A stretch of 16,864 nucleotides of DNA from JAIRTY01 sp050257395 (lineage in GTDB: Bacteria > Actinomycetota > Actinomycetes > Streptosporangiales > Streptosporangiaceae): contig JBLMWU010000242.1 of assembly GCA_050257395.1 (NCBI GenBank), positions 1-16,864 of the forward strand, read 5' to 3'. The notes beneath the pieces were generated by a model. The model saw nothing but the letters and a program-made list of their open reading frames with translations. It did not search any database and was not told where the DNA came from. Both the position numbers and the translations under genes were made by a program. Below, piece by piece: positions 14,168-16,864 of the stretch (the stretch's first letter is position 1; each line of letters opens with the position of its first letter).

Positions 14168-15115
14168 CTAGAAGAGCAGGCTGGAGAGCTTGGTGCGGGC
14201 CTTGGCGACCCGCGGGTCACGCGGCGGCAGCACGTCGAACAGGCCGATCAGGTGCTTGCGCGCGGTGTCGCGCTCGGCGCCCGAGGTGCGCCGGATGACA
14301 CCGAGCAGCCGGTCGAAGGCCTCGTCGGGCTTGCCCTCGGCCAGCTCCAGGTCCGCGACCCGGATCTGCGCCCCGACGTCGGCGGGCGCCTCGGCGGCGG
14401 CCCGCCGTGCCTGCGCGTGATCGAACGTGCCGACCCGCTTGATGAGCTCCACCTGCGCCAGGCCCATGGTGGCGGCCGGATCGCCGGGCTCTGACTCGAG
14501 GAGCTGCTGGAACGCGGCCGCCGCGGCGTCCATGTCGCCGCGCTCCATGGCATGCTGCGCCTCGGCGAACACCGCGTCCCCGGGCCCCTCCTGGGCCTCC
14601 TCACCGGGCTGGCCGCCTTCGCCGCCGGGCTCGCCTTCGCCGCCGGGCATGCCCAGCTGCTGGGCCGCCTGCATCACCTGGTCCAGCCACTGCCGCACCT
14701 GCGACTCGGGCAGCGCGCCCAGGAAGCCGTGCACCACCTGGCCGCCGACGACGGCGACGACCATCGGGATGCTCTGGACCTGGAGCGCGGCGGACAGGCG
14801 CGGGTTCGCGTCCACATCCACCTTGGCCAGCACCCAGGCCCCGTTGGCCTCGGCGGCCAGCTTCTCCAGGATCGGGCCGAGCTGCTTGCAGGGGCCGCAC
14901 CACTCCGCCCACAGATCCATGATCACCGGGACGGTGCGGGAACGCTCCACCACCTCGGTGTTGAACGTGGCGTCGGTCACGTCGAAGACGTGGCTGCCCT
15001 GCGGGCTCACCGGCCCGCCCGTGCGTGCCGCCGCCTGCTGGCTCCGCTGCGCGGCCGCCTGCCGCGCACCCAGATCCACGGCGCCGTATAGCGAGAAGTC
15101 CCGCGGTTGCTGCAT
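14168..15115 (-). CDS. Thioredoxin-TPR protein (CnoX/YbbN-like)
   Basis: A 315-residue cytoplasmic protein with an N-terminal thioredoxin domain and C-terminal tetratricopeptide-like helices, the layout of the CnoX/YbbN co-chaperones. The active site WCGPC is intact (C73, C76), and the cis-proline is in QSIPMVVAV (about 116-124). A Gly/Glu/Pro-rich linker (about 156-180, GMPGGEGEPGGEGGQPGEE) separates it from helices beginning DAVFAEAQHAMERGDMDAAA. E. coli CnoX lacks a working CXXC, while this one keeps it, so reductase activity is expected; M. tuberculosis Rv1324 may be the counterpart. The ATG at 15113-15115 has AGGA 7 nt upstream; an ATG at 15131-15133 would add six residues. It is divergent from lysE. 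Confidence 0.9.
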   Translation of the reverse strand: MQQPRDFSLYGAVDLGARQAAAQRSQQAAARTGGPVSPQGSHVFDVTDATFNTEVVERSRTVPVIMDLWAEWCGPCKQLGPILEKLAAEANGAWVLAKVDVDANPRLSAALQVQSIPMVVAVVGGQVVHGFLGALPESQVRQWLDQVMQAAQQLGMPGGEGEPGGEGGQPGEEAQEGPGDAVFAEAQHAMERGDMDAAAAAFQQLLESEPGDPAATMGLAQVELIKRVGTFDHAQARRAAAEAPADVGAQIRVADLELAEGKPDEAFDRLLGVIRRTSGAERDTARKHLIGLFDVLPPRDPRVAKARTKLSSLLF

Positions 15116-15225
15116 GACTCCATCCTGCCGCATGTCTGCCGTGAGTCGTCCGCCTGCCCGCAGACGACGGCGGGGCGGGGCCTGCCGGGAGCCTACCGGC
15201 GGCTCAGCCGGGTGCGGCTGGCGGA

Positions 15226-15231
15226 TAGAGT
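15226..15231 (+). promoter_or_regulatory. -10 box TAGAGT for leaderless LysE-family gene
   Basis: TAGAGT is followed by 6 nt and the GTG at 15238, with no ribosome site. The 122-bp divergent region also has GTCGTC (15145-15150) paired with GACGAC (15163-15168), a possible operator. Confidence 0.45.
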
Positions 15232-15237
15232 GCCGCC

Positions 15238-15873
15238 GTGCTCAGCCAGATCGTCTGGCCTGCGCTCATTCTGGGCGCGGCCGCCGCCCTGTCGGTTGGG
15301 CCGATCTTCGTGACGATCCTGCAGTCGGCACTCACCAGCGGCTTCCCGGCCGGGATGCGGGTCATCATGGGCTCGGCCCTGGCCGACCTGATCCTGGTGG
15401 TGCCGGCGCTGGCGTTCACCTGGCTGGTGGCCGGCCTGGCCCGCGCCGCCCTGTGGACCGGCCTGGCCGGCGCGGTCTTCCTGTGCGCGCTGGCGGTGCA
15501 GGCCAGCTACCAGGCCCGGCGGCTGTGGCGGCGGGAGGCCATGATCACGCCGGTCACCGGCTGGGCGCTGGGCAGGGGCCTGCTTGGCAACCTCACCAGC
15601 CCGGCCACCTGGTCATTCTGGATCGCCGTCGGCACCCCCACGATGCTGCACGCCGAGCGGGCCGGCGGCGCCAGCGGCCTGGTGCTGTTCCTGGTCATCT
15701 GGTTCGTCACCGCGGCCGGCCTCGAGGCGGCGCTGGCGCTCGCGGTGGCCCGGTCCCGGCACCGGGTGGGCGCCCGCGGGCTGGCCGTCCTCAACGCGAG
15801 CGCCGCCGCCTTCTTCCTGGTGCTGGCCGTGCTGCTGGTGGCCAGGGACGTCGCCCCGCGGCTGGCCAGCTGA
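15238..15873 (+). CDS. LysE/RhtB family amino-acid exporter
   Basis: A 211-residue inner-membrane protein with about six hydrophobic segments, the usual size and topology of LysE/RhtB translocators that export amino acids or small metabolites. Family features are the first helix ending in ALSVGPIFVTILQSALTSG (about 17-35), where the Gly-Pro is conserved, and GRGLLGNLTSPATWSFWIAVG (about 112-132), matching the family's N-x-x-x-P-x-x-x-x-F/W motif. The substrate cannot be predicted. The GTG start at 15238 lies 6 nt after a TAGAGT box and has no ribosome site. It is divergent from the thioredoxin gene and convergent with the mutase gene. No LysG-type regulator is next to it. Confidence 0.88.
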   Translation: MLSQIVWPALILGAAAALSVGPIFVTILQSALTSGFPAGMRVIMGSALADLILVVPALAFTWLVAGLARAALWTGLAGAVFLCALAVQASYQARRLWRREAMITPVTGWALGRGLLGNLTSPATWSFWIAVGTPTMLHAERAGGASGLVLFLVIWFVTAAGLEAALALAVARSRHRVGARGLAVLNASAAAFFLVLAVLLVARDVAPRLAS

Positions 15874-15874
15874 T

Positions 15875-15926
15875 TTTCTGGCCCTCGGCTCGCCTCCGGG
15901 CCGCTGGAGCCCTTCGGCTCACTCGG
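15875..15926. repeat. Convergent-junction repeat, copy C
   Basis: Starting two bases after the LysE TGA, 15875-15912 matches the first 37 bases of copies A and B (13938, 13992) with one inserted G. The second module follows directly as CCCTTCGGCTCACTCGGG (15910-15927 region). It contains a GAGCC-CTTC-GGCTC hairpin. As with copy A, it fills the gap between two convergent genes. Confidence 0.75.
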
Positions 15927-15927
15927 G

Positions 15928-16864
15928 CTAGAACGAAGGCGGCTCGGCGTAGCTGCCCCATTCGCCGCGCAGCGTCCCGCAGATCTCACCGAGGGTGGCT
16001 TCGGCGCGGGCCGCCTCGAGCATCGGCGGGATCATGTTCGCGCCGGACCTGGCCGCGGCCAGCATCGCGGCCAGCGCGGCGTCCACCGCTGCCTGGTCCC
16101 GGGCCGCCCGCCGCCGGCCCAGCTCGGCCGCCTGCTCGCGTTCCACCTCGTGGCTGACCCGGAGGATCTCCACCGGCTCGCTGCTGGTGCCGGGGTGGGA
16201 GTTCACGCCCACCACCTTCTTGTCGCCCTTTTCCAGCTGCTGCTGGTAGGCGAAGGCCGCCTCGGCGATCTCGGAGGTGAACCAGCCGTTGTCGATGCCG
16301 CGCAGGATGCCGCCGGTCATGGTGCCGTCCGGGCTCATCGCCCGGATCCGGGCGAAGATCTCCTCGGCCTCGGCCTCCAGCCGGTCGGTGAGCACCTCCA
16401 GGTACCACGAGCCGCCGAGCGGGTCGGCGACGTTCCCCACGCCCGTCTCCTCCATGATCACCTGCTGGGTGCGCAGCGCGATCTCGGCCGCCCGCTCGCT
16501 GGGCAGCGCGAGCACCTCGTCCAGCGCGTTGGTGTGCAGCGAGTTGGTCCCGCCGAGCACCGCCGCGAGGGCCTCGATCGCCGTGCGGACCACGTTGTTC
16601 ATCGGCTGCTGCGCGGTCAGCGACACGCCGGCGGTCTGCGTGTGGAACCGGAGCCGCTGCGCCCTCGGATCCGCCGCGCCGTACCGGTCGCGCAGCCAGC
16701 GTGCCCAGATCCTGCGCGCAGCTCGGAACTTCGCGATCTCCTCGAAGAAGTCGATGTGCGCGTCGAAGAAGAACGACAGGCCGGGCGCGAACTGCTCGAT
16801 GTCAAGGCCGCGCGAGAGGCCCAGCTCGACGTATCCGAAACCGTCGGCCAGCGTGAACGCCAGC
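15928..16864 (-). CDS. Acyl-CoA mutase large subunit (methylmalonyl-CoA mutase family), N-terminus beyond window
   Basis: The C-terminal 311 residues of a coenzyme B12-dependent acyl-CoA mutase large subunit. The barrel segments are clear: LADGFGYVELGLSRGLDIEQFAPGLSFFF near the window edge, FRAARRIWARWLRDRYG, then TAQQPMNNVVRTAIEALAAVLGGTNSLHTN and GVGNVADPLGGSWYLEVLTD. The protein ends EWGSYAEPPSF with no B12-binding domain, so the cobalamin domain must be a separate subunit, as in IcmA/IcmB-type or split mutases. The residues that choose between methylmalonyl-, isobutyryl- and hydroxyisobutyryl-CoA are outside the window, so the substrate is open. The frame continues past 16864. An internal GTG at 16624-16626 is not the true start. 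Confidence 0.93.
   Translation of the reverse strand, partial: LAFTLADGFGYVELGLSRGLDIEQFAPGLSFFFDAHIDFFEEIAKFRAARRIWARWLRDRYGAADPRAQRLRFHTQTAGVSLTAQQPMNNVVRTAIEALAAVLGGTNSLHTNALDEVLALPSERAAEIALRTQQVIMEETGVGNVADPLGGSWYLEVLTDRLEAEAEEIFARIRAMSPDGTMTGGILRGIDNGWFTSEIAEAAFAYQQQLEKGDKKVVGVNSHPGTSSEPVEILRVSHEVEREQAAELGRRRAARDQAAVDAALAAMLAAARSGANMIPPMLEAARAEATLGEICGTLRGEWGSYAEPPSF

Overview
The window is very GC-rich, has GTG/ATG starts and codon use typical of high-GC Actinobacteria, and carries an actinobacterial gene order: nicotinate phosphoribosyltransferase (pncB) divergent from clpS, then a DUF2017 gene, mec, cysO, cysM and an MBL-fold hydrolase. From memory this matches Mycobacterium tuberculosis Rv1330c to Rv1339, with differences. 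The genus cannot be fixed from sequence alone; a filamentous or soil actinomycete is likely.

Layout. 1-4427 (minus strand): a truncated family 2 glycosyltransferase, a 330-base leader holding two DosR-like palindromes, a small Cys/His-rich protein, an MBL-fold hydrolase, a GH16 glucanase-like lipoprotein and a polysaccharide flippase-like membrane protein. 4617-7215 (minus): a cysteine-biosynthesis operon mec-cysO-cysM, with an acyl-CoA thioesterase-like gene overlapping the end of cysM. 7274-8183 (minus): DUF2017 and clpS. 8219-10687 (plus): an NAD-salvage group of pncB, a YbaK-like protein and pncA. 10702-13198 (minus): DUF3039, YqgE/AlgH, and an ACT-domain NAD-malic enzyme. 13440-15873: a MarR regulator (+), a thioredoxin-TPR protein (-) and a LysE exporter (+). 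15928-end (-): the C-terminal part of an acyl-CoA (methylmalonyl-CoA type) mutase large subunit.

How the genes work together. CysO is a sulfur-carrier protein, CysM joins O-phosphoserine to its thiocarboxylate, and Mec releases cysteine. PncA and PncB turn nicotinamide into NaMN for NAD. ClpS feeds N-degron substrates to ClpP proteases. The polysaccharide-type genes (GT2, flippase, GH16) sit where M. tuberculosis has a rhomboid protease and murI, so they look like a lineage-specific replacement.

I found no convincing novel multi-gene system. The points most worth a second look are: (i) a 161-bp exactly centred imperfect palindrome whose end overlaps the malic enzyme stop codon; (ii) a repeat family placed directly after the stop codons of two plus-strand genes at convergent junctions; (iii) a CysO carrier whose GG is capped by Met-Arg; (iv) seven genes with a TANNNT box 6-8 nt before the start codon, implying leaderless or near-leaderless mRNAs; (v) overlapping opposed -10 boxes between clpS and pncB; (vi) a YbaK homologue with Asn in place of the usual catalytic Lys; (vii) tandem DosR-like boxes ahead of the glycosyltransferase.
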